From NCBI RefSeq assembly GCF_006438845.1, contig NZ_RCZJ01000006.1, forward strand, positions 121,416 to 185,415: a stretch of DNA of 64,000 bases, written 5' to 3'. The stretch comes from Variovorax ginsengisoli (GTDB lineage: Bacteria > Pseudomonadota > Gammaproteobacteria > Burkholderiales > Burkholderiaceae_C). Within the stretch, counting starts at the first letter, position 1; each line of letters opens with the position of its first letter. Below the pieces are notes generated by a model. That model did not search any database, had not been told where the DNA came from, and worked only from the letters and a program-made list of their open reading frames with translations. This document shows positions 50,053 through 58,383 of this stretch, piece after piece. The position numbers and the translations under genes are program-made.

Positions 50053-50616
50053 TCAGTAGCCTGCCTCGACGTCCAAGCCTTTGCTCCAACGCTTGTTCCA
50101 GTGATCCAGGTAGCGCGCCGCCACGCGCTCGTCATTCCACACCACCAGCACATTCTCCGAGTTGGATGTTGCCGCTGCCTGGCTGTAGTTAAACGATCCC
50201 GTTTCGGTGTGCCGCCCATCGACCACGATGTACTTGTCATGGTGGATCGCGTACGCCGAAATCACCCGAATCGGAATGTTCGCACCGACCACCAGATTCA
50301 TGGCCGCGATGCTTGCCTTGCCCCGGTTCCCCTTGTCGTCCAGCAGCACCGCGACATCCGCACCGCGCCGCTTCGCATCCATTAGTGCGCGAACCACGGC
50401 TGGTGAGGTAAACGAGTACCCCGCCAGTCGGACCGACTGCTTCGCGCTGCCGATCACCTTGAGCACCAGCGCCTCTGCATTTGCGTCAGGCGAAAACGCC
50501 ACTTCGATCTGTGTCCCGAAGGGCAGAGCGGCAGGTGCGCTGGCACATCCCGCAAGCAAGACAAATGCAAGGCCGATAAAGGCGCGACGGGAGGCGGTAA
50601 GCATTGAAGATTGCAT
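50053..50616 (-). CDS. Phospholipase-D-family lipoprotein (Nuc-type endonuclease)
   Basis: This 187-residue protein has a lipoprotein signal (RRAFIGLAFVLLAGCASA) and a single PLD domain. The catalytic HKD motif is HHDKYIVVDGRHTETGSFNY, followed by SENVLVV. Single-HKD proteins of this size are like Nuc, the periplasmic nonspecific endonuclease of IncN plasmids, which works as a dimer. The lipobox suggests attachment to a membrane facing the periplasm. Natural substrates could be DNA or phospholipid. Confidence 0.88.
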   Translation of the reverse strand: MQSSMLTASRRAFIGLAFVLLAGCASAPAALPFGTQIEVAFSPDANAEALVLKVIGSAKQSVRLAGYSFTSPAVVRALMDAKRRGADVAVLLDDKGNRGKASIAAMNLVVGANIPIRVISAYAIHHDKYIVVDGRHTETGSFNYSQAAATSNSENVLVVWNDERVAARYLDHWNKRWSKGLDVEAGY

Positions 50617-50690
50617 GAGTGTTCGTTGGTTCAGGGCCGTGACTGTAGCAATGGTGGCCGTGCCTGCGGGTCCGTTCCGCCCATGTGCTG

Positions 50691-51430
50691 CTACGGCCCC
50701 ACTGCACCGTCACCGACCACATGCGGCCCCGCCAGAAACCGTTCTACAGGCGTCAGCATCAGCAGCCCCTTTGCATCGTCGACCGTGCCCTTAAGCCAGC
50801 GGTCGACGTTTTCCCGTTCGACCAGCACCAGGCTGCGCTTGTCTTGTTTCTCAGGCGGCAACTGAGCCTTGGTCTTCGGATTCACCTCGGGCTTGTGCAT
50901 GCGGTTCATCAACGGATGCGCGTTCGCGTTGATCGTCAGCATCGTGTAGCTGTCCACCGTCTCGCCCGTCTCCGGATCGGTCCATCGGCTCCACAGACCT
51001 GCAACGCCCCGTGGCGCGCCATCGGCCCGGCGGATTGCCACCAGACGTTCTTGCCGCTTTCCCAGTTCGGTTCATCAAAACTCGAAGCCGGCACGATGCA
51101 GCGCTGCGCGGCGCGCCAGGCGCCGCTGAACGTAGGCCGGCTGTTGACCGATTCGGTCCGCGCATTGACGGTGCTGAGCCGCTTGGGCTTCTCGCCCGGA
51201 CCGCGGGGTCGGCTCATTGGAATGCGCCTCTCGCTGTCCGGTGGAATCATTCCCCACTGGCCCCACGTCAGCGCTCGCAAGCCGTCGTCTGTCGAACTTC
51301 GCAGGAACGGGCCGGTTGCCAGCGGGAACAGATTGCGCGGGCTCTGAAAGGGATCGCTGCGCGTGCGGGCGCCGACGTGCCAGTACGCTTCTATTTCGCG
51401 TGTCTCTGGGGAGATGTAGCGGGTGCACAT
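50691..51430 (-). pseudogene. SOS-response-associated peptidase (SRAP/YedK family), frameshifted
   Basis: SRAP proteins form a covalent shield on abasic sites in single-stranded DNA through Cys2. The start MCTRYISPETREIE gives Cys2, and family parts RLSTVNARTESV and CIVPASSFDEPNWESGKNVWW follow. The frame then breaks near 51038: the next part, IRRADGAPRGVAGLWSRW, TMLTINANAHPLMNRMHKPE and a normal end at 50691, is in another frame. Adding one G in the GTGGCA region restores a full protein of about 246 residues. It may be a true mutation or a sequencing error. Confidence 0.85.
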
Positions 51431-51627
51431 GGCGCACATGCTACGGGCTTCAGCCATTCCACGGCAGCATCATCGGGCGGCAAACCTCGAAGGTTTGCGT
51501 TCTGCCACAGTTCGCTGGCCACAGCCTGTAGTTCAGACATTTCAACCGTTCGCCAGCGCTGTTGCAGGCGATCGGCGCAGGCGACGATCCAGGTTTCGGC
51601 GCTCGATTCGATGGGCGGTGAGTTCAT
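51391..51627 (-). CDS. Small unknown protein divergent from umuD
   Basis: This 78-residue frame starts at an ATG 18 bases from the LexA box and overlaps the SRAP gene start by 40 bases. The sequence SSAETWIVACADRLQQRWRT and MSELQAVASELWQNANLRG looks like a real soluble helical protein. I do not recognise a family. Its position suggests control by the same LexA site as umuDC. Confidence 0.55.
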   Translation of the reverse strand: MNSPPIESSAETWIVACADRLQQRWRTVEMSELQAVASELWQNANLRGLPPDDAAVEWLKPVACAPCAPATSPQRHAK

Positions 51628-51645
51628 GGCGCAATGCTAGCCATA

Positions 51646-51665
51646 TACTGGATGCATGTACAGTA
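51646..51665. promoter_or_regulatory. LexA (SOS) box overlapping the umuD start codon
   Basis: The site reads TACTG, ten bases, CAGTA, matching the E. coli LexA consensus TACTG-(TA)5-CAGTA at all ten outer positions. The umuD ATG (51656-51658) lies inside it. It stands between umuDC and the divergent small gene and SRAP gene, so both directions may be SOS-controlled. Confidence 0.88.
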
Positions 51666-52096
51666 TCCCGCCTTTTGCCACCGAGGCCGCAGTGGAGCCC
51701 GTTCTGCTTCCTTTGCCAGTGGTCGAAGGCAAGCTGCGCGCCGGATTCCCGTCCCCCGCCGACGACTTCGCCATCCGGCGCCAGGACCTTAATGACCTGC
51801 TGATCACCCATCCGCTGGCCACGTTTTACTGGCAAGTCAGCGGGCAATCGATGGTCGAAGCGGGTATCGGAGACGGCGACCTGTTGGTGGTGAATCGAGC
51901 CATTACCCCGATGCACCGTCACATCGTCGTGGCCCAGGTCGATGGCGAGTTCACTGTGAAGTACCTCTACAAGCGCAGCGACCGCATCAAACTCACGACC
52001 GCTAATCCGACCTTCCCGGAGATCACTTTCAAGGAAGGTCAGCAGCTGATCATCTGCGGCGTCGTCACCGCCGCGATCAAGCGTTTCGTGAAATAG
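51656..52096 (+). CDS. umuD: DNA polymerase V subunit UmuD (self-cleaving)
   Basis: This 146-residue S24-family protein is self-cleaved with RecA help to form UmuD'. The cleavage site is in KLRAGFPSPADDF (Ala-Gly), the catalytic serine in WQVSGQSMVEAGIGDGD, and the catalytic lysine in GEFTVKYLY. The start lies inside the LexA box and no good ribosome site is seen upstream, so either the message is leaderless or translation starts at an unusual site further in. It is 9 bases before umuC. Confidence 0.93.
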   Translation: MYSIPPFATEAAVEPVLLPLPVVEGKLRAGFPSPADDFAIRRQDLNDLLITHPLATFYWQVSGQSMVEAGIGDGDLLVVNRAITPMHRHIVVAQVDGEFTVKYLYKRSDRIKLTTANPTFPEITFKEGQQLIICGVVTAAIKRFVK

Positions 52097-52105
52097 GGCT
52101 CCGCC

Positions 52106-53404
52106 GTGTACGCGCTGGTCGACGGCAACAACTTCTATGTGAGCTGCGAGCGTGTGTTTCGCCCGAGCCTGCAGGGCCGACCTGTCATTGTGCTGAGCAA
52201 CAACGACGGCTGCGCCATTGCCCGCAGCAACGAGGCCAAGGCGCTCGGCATCGCGATGGGCGCGCCCTGGTTCCAGATCCGCCAGACCCTGCCCGATGCG
52301 GGGGTGGTCGCGTTGAGCGCCAACTTCACGCTCTACGGCGACATGAGCAACCGGATGATGGCGATCGCCGCCGGCCTGGGGCCCGGCCAGGAGATCTACA
52401 GCATCGACGAATCCTTCATCGACATGAGCACGATGCGTGGCGACCTGGTGGCCCGCAGCCACCGGGTGCGCGAGCGCATCCTGCAGTGGACCGGCATCCC
52501 CACGGGCATCGGCATCGGCGCCACCAAGACCCTCGCCAAGCTGGCCAACCATGTGGCCAAGACCGCAGACCGCACGCCCGGCAGCTACCCGGTTGACCTC
52601 GCCCGCGTGTGCAACCTCAGCGCACTACCGGCCAGCGATCTGGAGGCCGTGTTCGCAGCGACCGCGCTGGGCGAGGTCTGGGGGATCGGCAGACGCATCG
52701 GTGCGCAGTTGCAGGAAGCCGGCCTCAAGAGCGTGCTGGACGTCGTCCGGCTCGATCCGGCCATGGTGCGGGGGCGCTGGTCGGTGGTGCTGGAGCGCAC
52801 GGTGCGAGAACTGCAGGGCCAGCAGTGCGTCGGCTTCGAGGACGAGGCACCCGCCAAGAAGGAAATCGCCAGCACCCGCAGCTTCGGGCAGCCGGTGACG
52901 CAACTGGCCGACCTCATCGAAGCAGTCAGCCAGTTCGCCAGCCGCGCTGCGGAGAAGTTGCGCCGCCAGGAGAGCCGGGCAGGGCAGGTGCTCTGCTTCA
53001 TCCGCACCAGCCCTTTCCGTCGCGACGACAAGCAATACTCGCGCTCGGTCACTATTCCGCTGAGAAGGCCGACCGCGGACACGGCGGCACTGGTACAGGC
53101 GGCGGTGCACGGAGCCAAGGCTATCTTCAAGCCGGGATTCAACTACGCCAAAGCCGGCGTGATGCTGCTGGATCTGCAAGATGCCTCGGTAGAGCAGCAG
53201 GAGCTCGCACTCGACGAGGGGCCGCCGGATCGCAGTGCGCTCATGGAGACGATGGACCGGCTCAACGAACGGTACGGGCGGGGATCGATCGCGCTCGCTA
53301 GCACGGGGAGATCGAACGGGCAGCGGGTCTGGACCATGAAGCAGTCGTTGAAGACGCCGGAGTACACGACGCGGTGGGCGGATGTGCCGCGGGTGTTGGC
53401 TTAG
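52106..53404 (+). CDS. umuC: DNA polymerase V catalytic subunit UmuC
   Basis: This 432-residue Y-family translesion polymerase has the metal-binding [16 protein letters not shown] and [12 protein letters not shown], then [20 protein letters not shown], the little-finger domain and DUF4113-like C-terminus ([31 protein letters not shown]). The start is a GTG at 52106. With umuD it forms an SOS mutagenesis operon of the type often carried on mobile DNA. Confidence 0.96.
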   Translation: MYALVDGNNFYVSCERVFRPSLQGRPVIVLSNNDGCAIARSNEAKALGIAMGAPWFQIRQTLPDAGVVALSANFTLYGDMSNRMMAIAAGLGPGQEIYSIDESFIDMSTMRGDLVARSHRVRERILQWTGIPTGIGIGATKTLAKLANHVAKTADRTPGSYPVDLARVCNLSALPASDLEAVFAATALGEVWGIGRRIGAQLQEAGLKSVLDVVRLDPAMVRGRWSVVLERTVRELQGQQCVGFEDEAPAKKEIASTRSFGQPVTQLADLIEAVSQFASRAAEKLRRQESRAGQVLCFIRTSPFRRDDKQYSRSVTIPLRRPTADTAALVQAAVHGAKAIFKPGFNYAKAGVMLLDLQDASVEQQELALDEGPPDRSALMETMDRLNERYGRGSIALASTGRSNGQRVWTMKQSLKTPEYTTRWADVPRVLA

Positions 53405-53471
53405 CTCTGACTGGCACGGACCGGAAGTTAGCTATGCAGCGGTTGCCGACGTTGAGGCTAGGCTCCCGGCA

Positions 53472-53505
53472 GGCCGCTGTCGGCCAAAAGCAGAACTTCG
53501 GCACG
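53472..53505. repeat. Immunity-array repeat, copy 1
   Basis: A 34-base unit beginning GGCCGC, with CGGCCAAAAGCAGAAC at offset 9 and TTCG near the end. It lies between umuC and the first immunity-like gene. Spacing is identical to the three other copies. Confidence 0.65.
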
Positions 53506-53613
53506 GCCATCCAGTTTCCCTCCAACCTGCCTCGCAAGAGCTCGCGAGGTGGCTACAGTCAAAGGTTTTCGGGCGTCGGAGACGTCTGGGACAACGTGCT
53601 CGAAGAGGTCAAA

Positions 53614-54036
53614 TTGCAAAAGTATTTCGCTGTTGAGCCTGAAATTGCCGGCGGTCTCGGCGAACACACCAACATCGATCGTTCGACAGTCCCGTTTGAA
53701 GTCACCAGGCTGCACTATGTCTTCGAGGGGTGGATGGGAGACGCGCTGGTTGAAAGCACGCCGTGCTTCCTGGTCACTGAGGACCTTGCGGCGACGATTC
53801 GCGACAAAGCGCTCAGCGGAGTGAGCTTCGGCGAGGTCGAGGTTTCAACGTCACCCGAGTTTGACCAACTTCATCCGGGAATCAAGCTTCCTACCTTCTT
53901 GTGGCTCAAGGTTTACGGTGAGCCGGCGAAAGATGACTTCGCTCTTTCGAGGCTGACGTTGGTCGCTTCCGAGAGGGCTCTTACCGCCCTCGAACGCCAT
54001 GGCCTAGCGCATGCCACGGTGGCTCCATACGCATGA
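53614..54036 (+). CDS. Small unknown protein, immunity-like (TTG start)
   Basis: This 140-residue acidic soluble protein begins MQKYFAVEPEIAGGLGEHTN and has RLHYVFEGWMGDALVESTPCF and SPEFDQLHPGIKLPTFLWLK. I cannot name the family with confidence; the size, composition and company fit polymorphic-toxin immunity proteins. The frame is open further upstream, but a repeat lies there. A TTG at 53614 with an AGAGG 5 bases before gives the natural-looking start. Confidence 0.65.
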   Translation: MQKYFAVEPEIAGGLGEHTNIDRSTVPFEVTRLHYVFEGWMGDALVESTPCFLVTEDLAATIRDKALSGVSFGEVEVSTSPEFDQLHPGIKLPTFLWLKVYGEPAKDDFALSRLTLVASERALTALERHGLAHATVAPYA

Positions 54037-54078
54037 TGGTCAACGGCCAGAACAAGACGTACACCCATAGGACCCAGC

Positions 54079-54390
54079 ATGAGCACTGAGCCAGAGACTT
54101 GGCCGTTCGATAGTCCGCCCAACGTGGCCTGCTTCACGGTGCGGTCCATTGTTGACGGTATGAGGCCAGTCCTCATGGCATCGCGCGATACGGACGATGG
54201 AGCGTGGCAATTTCTTACCGGCGATGCGTTCGACATGGCAGAAGCGATGCTGGTCTCTTTGGAGAGCATGGTTGCGCGGGACCCGTGCTTGCTCAAGCTT
54301 GCAGACATCCAGCCGGGCTGGATGGCCTGGCGGGAGAGGCCCGACGCCCCCTGGAGCCGGCAGGCTGAAGCCGAGCAAACGAAGGAGTGA
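54079..54390 (+). CDS. DUF2185-like small protein (possible immunity protein)
   Basis: This 103-residue protein has ACFTVRSIVDGMRPVLMASR and DTDDGAWQFLTGDAF, which recall the DUF2185 domain (group of Imm33-type immunity proteins), followed by LLKLADIQPGWMAWRERPDA. The assignment is from memory of the pattern. It lies in the immunity-like array, 42 bases after the previous gene, and is followed by a repeat copy. Confidence 0.72.
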   Translation: MSTEPETWPFDSPPNVACFTVRSIVDGMRPVLMASRDTDDGAWQFLTGDAFDMAEAMLVSLESMVARDPCLLKLADIQPGWMAWRERPDAPWSRQAEAEQTKE

Positions 54391-54397
54391 GGCGGCG

Positions 54398-54431
54398 GGC
54401 AGAATGCCGCCAGAGGCGGACCTTCGTCGCT
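54398..54431. repeat. Immunity-array repeat, copy 2 (diverged)
   Basis: A 34-base unit starting GGCAGA with the core CCGCCAGAGGCGGACCTTCG from 54407. It is the most diverged of the four copies but keeps the spacing. It starts 7 bases after the DUF2185-like gene. Confidence 0.55.
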
Positions 54432-54471
54432 GCCTCACAACCAGGCGCTCCTGCTTTTTCCACTTTCTTTC

Positions 54472-54813
54472 ATGACCGAGCTTCACCCCTCCGTTGTTCT
54501 GATCGCACATCTGTCCGGGCAGGTGGTGGGCTATGCATTCACCTCGCCCGACGGCCGATACCAGGCCGCGGAGGTCGGCGGCGACACGGTGATCGTCGAT
54601 CTGCGGGAGCGGCGGCAGCATCGGGCATCGGGCGTGTACCCACGCGCCTTTGACGCTGACGTACTGGAGGTGGAAGGAGAGGAAACGGCGACGGCGTACC
54701 TGCCAGCCTGGACCGACCTCCAACAGATTCCGCTCGAACACACGCCGGTGGATTTCTGGTCGCCGTGGCCCGATCCATGTCGGATGGGCCTGGCGCCGGC
54801 GCCAGAATGCTGA
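54472..54813 (+). CDS. Small unknown protein in the immunity-like array
   Basis: This 113-residue soluble protein has VGYAFTSPDGRYQAAEVGGD and VDFWSPWPDP near the end. No family is recognised. It lies between two repeat copies like its neighbours, which is the main reason to regard it as a cassette-like gene of the same array. Confidence 0.6.
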   Translation: MTELHPSVVLIAHLSGQVVGYAFTSPDGRYQAAEVGGDTVIVDLRERRQHRASGVYPRAFDADVLEVEGEETATAYLPAWTDLQQIPLEHTPVDFWSPWPDPCRMGLAPAPEC

Positions 54814-54843
54814 GCCGCTGTCTGGAGTCTTTGTCGGTGCGAG

Positions 54844-54877
54844 GGCTGCATTCGGCCAGAACCCGACATTCGAAGCG
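54844..54877. repeat. Immunity-array repeat, copy 3
   Basis: A 34-base unit beginning GGCTGC, with CGGCCAGAACCCGAC at offset 9 and TTCGAAGCG at the end. It lies between the third and fourth immunity-like genes. Confidence 0.7.
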
Positions 54878-54896
54878 AACTCTCAATTCCATCAAC

Positions 54897-55319
54897 ATGC
54901 CTTCCATCCGCGACCTCGCCGACCAGCATCCCGAACTGTTCAGAGGTGACAGGAAGGAGACCGTGGACAGGCTGCGTGCCGTGGAGAAGGCTCTCGACGT
55001 TCGCTTGCCGCCTGACGTGCGCTGGCTGCTCTTGGAATGCGGCTACGGCGCTGTTCACGCCGTGTCCAACATCCAGCAATCTATCGACGACACCTTTCGC
55101 TTCCGCGCCAGCGCGGGCCTGGACCCCAGGTACGTGGTCTTGGATGACAAGGGCGATGCGGGCGTCGTCCTCCTCGACACATCCGACGAATCCGGTCCGG
55201 TTGTGTGGGCCGACTGGCGCTCGGCGGGACTGCTACATACGGGAACCAGCGACTCGGAACTGTTCAAAAGCTTTTCTGCTTGGGTCGAAGACCGAATACT
55301 TGACCTGGGCGACGAGTAG
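54897..55319 (+). CDS. SMI1/KNR4 (SUKH) family protein, probable immunity protein
   Basis: This 140-residue protein has the SUKH-type pattern: an N-terminal helix RLRAVEKALDVRLPPDVRWL, LLECGYGAVHAV, and YVVLDDKGDAGVVLLDTSDE with WADWRSAG. Bacterial SUKH proteins are widely found as immunity proteins against secreted or contact-delivered toxins. No toxin gene is in the window. The ATG at 54897 gives the normal start; an upstream in-frame extension lies over a repeat copy. Confidence 0.8.
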   Translation: MPSIRDLADQHPELFRGDRKETVDRLRAVEKALDVRLPPDVRWLLLECGYGAVHAVSNIQQSIDDTFRFRASAGLDPRYVVLDDKGDAGVVLLDTSDESGPVVWADWRSAGLLHTGTSDSELFKSFSAWVEDRILDLGDE

Positions 55320-55328
55320 GCAGCGAAT

Positions 55329-55362
55329 GGCGGCGAGCGGCCAGAAGCGGACGTTCAAAGCG
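55329..55362. repeat. Immunity-array repeat, copy 4
   Basis: A 34-base unit beginning GGCGGC, with CGGCCAGAAGCGGAC at offset 9 and TTCAAAGCG at the end, followed by the palindrome AAGCGGCCGCTT. It is 9 bases after the SUKH gene. Confidence 0.7.
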
Positions 55363-55413
55363 GCCGCTTGATCGGAGGCAGAAGAAACTTGTCCTTGAAC
55401 ACGCTTGCCACCG

Positions 55414-56307
55414 TCATTGGTGTAGGGCGACAGTCAGCAAATCGGCCAGGTATGCACCATGCGGCGAGAGCGAGGCGTCTCGCCGTTTCACAAGGAACAG
55501 TTCTCTCTGGATTTCGGGCTCAGTGAGTGGAACGCTGCGCAAGCCGATCGCTTTCGCGTCGAAGGTCGACGGCAGCACGGCAGTGAATCCCCAGTTCTGC
55601 ACGAAGCCGAGCAGCGTCGACAGCTGATCGACCTCCATGTACCAGGGCGTCGGCAACGCACGTCCTGCCAACTCGTCGTCAACCTGCAGCCGCGTAGAGC
55701 TGAGACGGTTGAGGCTGACCACCCGCAGTCCTGGCAAGTCGGCCCAGGCGATTGACTTCCGTCGCTTCAACGCAGGGTGAGCCGAAGCAGCGATCAGATT
55801 GAAGCCGTAGGGCGCAATGGGCCTCGCCTCGAGGGCCGGACCGAATGACATGTGCGTGGAGATGCCGAACTCGGCGACGCGCTCTTCCACCAAGGTCGCG
55901 ATCGACGCTGCGATGCCATCGCGAATCGACACGAAAGCCTTTGGATAGCGCTTCGAGAAATCCGGCAAGACCTGAGGCAGCTTTGAATAGGCGACGGTCG
56001 CCACAGTGGCGATCACCAAGGCGCCTTCCTCGCCCCTGGCGACGCGCGCCGCCTCGGTCAAGCCGCTGTCGAGATCGCTGAGCAGGGGCACCACGCGCTC
56101 GTAGAGCGCAACACCGGCAGGCGTGAGCAGCACCTTGCGCGTCGTGCGGTCGAACACCTTGCCGCCGATCGCGCGCTCCAAATTCTGGATGCGTCGGCTG
56201 AGCGCGGACGGCGTGATGCTGAGCTGCTCGGCCGCGTCCGTGTATTGGCCAAGCCGCACCAGGCTGCAAAAGCCGCGAAGGTCATCGACGCTGTATTGAA
56301 TGCGCAT
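55414..56307 (-). CDS. LysR-family transcriptional regulator
   Basis: This 297-residue regulator has the LysR winged helix (about 1-65: LRGFCSLVRLGQYTDAAEQL, TPSALSRRIQNLERAIGGKV) and an effector domain with LVIATVATVAYSKLPQVLPD. It is divergent from an alpha/beta hydrolase and Bug-receptor operon, which it probably activates. A T-N11-A dyad lies 7 bases before its start. The effector is unknown. Confidence 0.93.
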   Translation of the reverse strand: MRIQYSVDDLRGFCSLVRLGQYTDAAEQLSITPSALSRRIQNLERAIGGKVFDRTTRKVLLTPAGVALYERVVPLLSDLDSGLTEAARVARGEEGALVIATVATVAYSKLPQVLPDFSKRYPKAFVSIRDGIAASIATLVEERVAEFGISTHMSFGPALEARPIAPYGFNLIAASAHPALKRRKSIAWADLPGLRVVSLNRLSSTRLQVDDELAGRALPTPWYMEVDQLSTLLGFVQNWGFTAVLPSTFDAKAIGLRSVPLTEPEIQRELFLVKRRDASLSPHGAYLADLLTVALHQ

Positions 56308-56313
56308 ATTTCA

Positions 56314-56331
56314 ATAATCGGTGCGAATTAT
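56314..56331. promoter_or_regulatory. Probable LysR-type binding site
   Basis: ATAAT and ATTAT form an inverted repeat with an 8-base spacer and contain the T-N11-A pattern of LysR regulators. It lies between the divergent regulator and hydrolase genes. Confidence 0.55.
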
Positions 56332-56388
56332 GCGTTTGACTCTACCAGGGGTCACTTCTAACCTTGGCCTCGACTGAAAAACGCACCC

Positions 56389-57333
56389 ATGACGACACCA
56401 GCGATCAACCTCAAAGCCATCAGCAGCCTTTTCGTCGGTGGCAAGACGGCTGTGCTGTCTGACCTGCCTGTGGAACACCGCAGCATGGTTCTCAACGGCG
56501 CTCCGCGTGAGGTCAATCCCAACGGACATCACGTGTACGGGCAGATGTATGCCCAGCACTTCCAGCTCGCAGCGCCCAAGCGCCCGCTTCCTGTGCTGTT
56601 GTGGCACGGCGGTGGCATGACAGGAGCGACCTGGGAGACGACGCCCGATGGCCGCCCGGGCTGGCTGTGGCGTTTTCTCGAAGCGGGCTACGACGTGTTC
56701 TGTTGCGATGCGGCAGAGCGCGGTCGCGCGTCTTTCGCGATGTCGCCACACGTCTACCGCGAGCCTCCAATTTTTCGGACGGCCGAGGAAGGATGGAAGA
56801 CGTTCAGGCTCGGCCTGGACTACGCGGGCAACCCGGCCGACCGGCATGTCTTCCCAGGCCAACGTTTTCCGGTCGACAGCTTTGACGACTTCACCAAGCA
56901 ATGGGTCCCGCGATGGCCAGCCCACGAGGACATGATCCTTGAAGCCTATGAGGCGCTGGTCGAGCGCGTCGGCAAATGCATCGTCGTCGCACACAGCCAG
57001 GGTGCTGGCTTCGCCGTCGAGATCGCACGGCGGCGACCGAACCTCGTGCAACGCGTGGTGGCCGTCGAGCCAGGCGGCATGCCCGATGCACTGCCCGCAA
57101 CCGGTCTTCCTCCGCACCTCGTTATCTGGGGCGATCACATCGAGCCCTCCGGCAGCCACTGGATGGGCTATCGCAAGCAGGCCGACGCGTACTTCGCCGC
57201 CGTCTCCGAAACCTCCGACATCACCACGCTCGACCTGCCTGCCAACGGCGTGTTTGGCAACTCCCATTTCCCAATGATGGACAGCAACAGCGACGAGGTC
57301 TTCAAGGACGTCGCCGCCTGGCTCGAGCGCTGA
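56389..57333 (+). CDS. Alpha/beta hydrolase (esterase type)
   Basis: This 314-residue cytoplasmic hydrolase has an oxyanion-type VLLWHGGGMTGATWE, the CDAAERGRASF stretch, the nucleophile motif IVVAHSQGAGFAVEIARRRP, and the catalytic histidine probably in GNSHFPMMDSN. It is the first gene of an operon divergent from the LysR gene and is followed by a solute receptor. It may cleave an imported ester or lactone; the substrate is unknown. Confidence 0.88.
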   Translation: MTTPAINLKAISSLFVGGKTAVLSDLPVEHRSMVLNGAPREVNPNGHHVYGQMYAQHFQLAAPKRPLPVLLWHGGGMTGATWETTPDGRPGWLWRFLEAGYDVFCCDAAERGRASFAMSPHVYREPPIFRTAEEGWKTFRLGLDYAGNPADRHVFPGQRFPVDSFDDFTKQWVPRWPAHEDMILEAYEALVERVGKCIVVAHSQGAGFAVEIARRRPNLVQRVVAVEPGGMPDALPATGLPPHLVIWGDHIEPSGSHWMGYRKQADAYFAAVSETSDITTLDLPANGVFGNSHFPMMDSNSDEVFKDVAAWLER

Positions 57334-57357
57334 CATCCCCACCCAGAAAGAGACACC

Positions 57358-58338
57358 ATGAAATTCCTCTCCCGACTCGCAGGCGCTGCCGCCTTCTGTG
57401 CCGCGATTGCCAGCGCGCCCACAGCTGCTTTTGCCCAGTACCCAGAGCGCCCGGTCAAACTGATCGTGCCGTACGCGGCAGGCGGTACGGTCGACGTGTT
57501 CGCGCGCCTCATTGCGCCAGATCTGGAAGCGAAAATCGGCAAGCCGGTCATCATCGAGAACATCCAGGGTGCAGGCGGCGCTATCGGTGTTGCGCGCGCC
57601 GTGCGCGCACCGAACGACGGGTACACGATCCTCATGGGCATCGTTTCAGACGTCGTCTTGGCCCCGCTGACCGAGCCCAGCGCCGGCTATACCTACAAGG
57701 ACCTGGAAGCCATTGGCCCGCTCGGAACCAGCGGCCTCGGCATCGTCGCCAACCCCGCGCTGAAGATCCACAACCTGTCAGAGCTGATCGCCTACGCCAA
57801 GAAGAACCCGGGCAAGGTGAGCTACGGCGCCACGGGCGCGGGCTCGCTGCCTGCGCTCGCGATGGAGGACTTCAAGCGCCGCGCGAAGGTCGAGATGAAC
57901 TTCATCCCCTATGCGAGCGCTTCTAAGATCGCAGTGGACGTCATGGGTGGACACCTCGACGTGGGCGTCTCCGGCCTGCCTGCGCTGCTGGAACACATCA
58001 AGGGCGGCAAGCTCTCCGGCGTCGGCGTGCTGAGCAAGGACCGTGACCTGGGCAACAAGGACATGATTTCCGCGGGCGAAACGCCTGAGCTCAAAGGTGC
58101 TGACTTCTTTTTCTGGACCGGCCTCTTCGCGCCAAAGGGGACGGCTGCGCCCATCGTCAACAAGCTCAACGTCGCCTTCGCCGAGGTGCTGAAGGAACAG
58201 AAGGTCCGTTCGCGCTTCGCGGACCTGGGCGTGAAGATTTCTGAACCAGTGACGCCCCAGGTTTTCGGTGCTTTCGTCGCTCAGAGCAACGCGCAGTACG
58301 AGCAACTCGTCAAGCAGAGCGGCACGCCGAAGAACTGA
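57358..58338 (+). CDS. Bug-family (TctC-like) periplasmic receptor
   Basis: This 326-residue protein has a signal peptide (MKFLSRLAGAAAFCAAIASA) and the TctC/Bug pattern: YPERPVKLIVPYAAGGTVDV, ENIQGAGGAIGVARAV, GKVSYGATGAGSLPALAMED, MGGHLDVGVSGLPALLEHIK and FFFWTGLFAPKGTAAPIV. Such receptors bind carboxylated compounds in the periplasm. No TctA or TctB membrane genes are here, which is usual for these expanded receptor families. It follows the hydrolase gene by 24 bases. Confidence 0.94.
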   Translation: MKFLSRLAGAAAFCAAIASAPTAAFAQYPERPVKLIVPYAAGGTVDVFARLIAPDLEAKIGKPVIIENIQGAGGAIGVARAVRAPNDGYTILMGIVSDVVLAPLTEPSAGYTYKDLEAIGPLGTSGLGIVANPALKIHNLSELIAYAKKNPGKVSYGATGAGSLPALAMEDFKRRAKVEMNFIPYASASKIAVDVMGGHLDVGVSGLPALLEHIKGGKLSGVGVLSKDRDLGNKDMISAGETPELKGADFFFWTGLFAPKGTAAPIVNKLNVAFAEVLKEQKVRSRFADLGVKISEPVTPQVFGAFVAQSNAQYEQLVKQSGTPKN

Positions 58339-58383
58339 CCTTTTCCCTGCGACTGACGCATCGATTACTAAAAAGGAGACAAC

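Noticed and set aside
53405..55413. Integron attC sites as an explanation for the immunity-array repeats
   Set aside because: The units are only 34 bases, lack attC core sites such as GTTRRRY in both arms, and no integron integrase is present.
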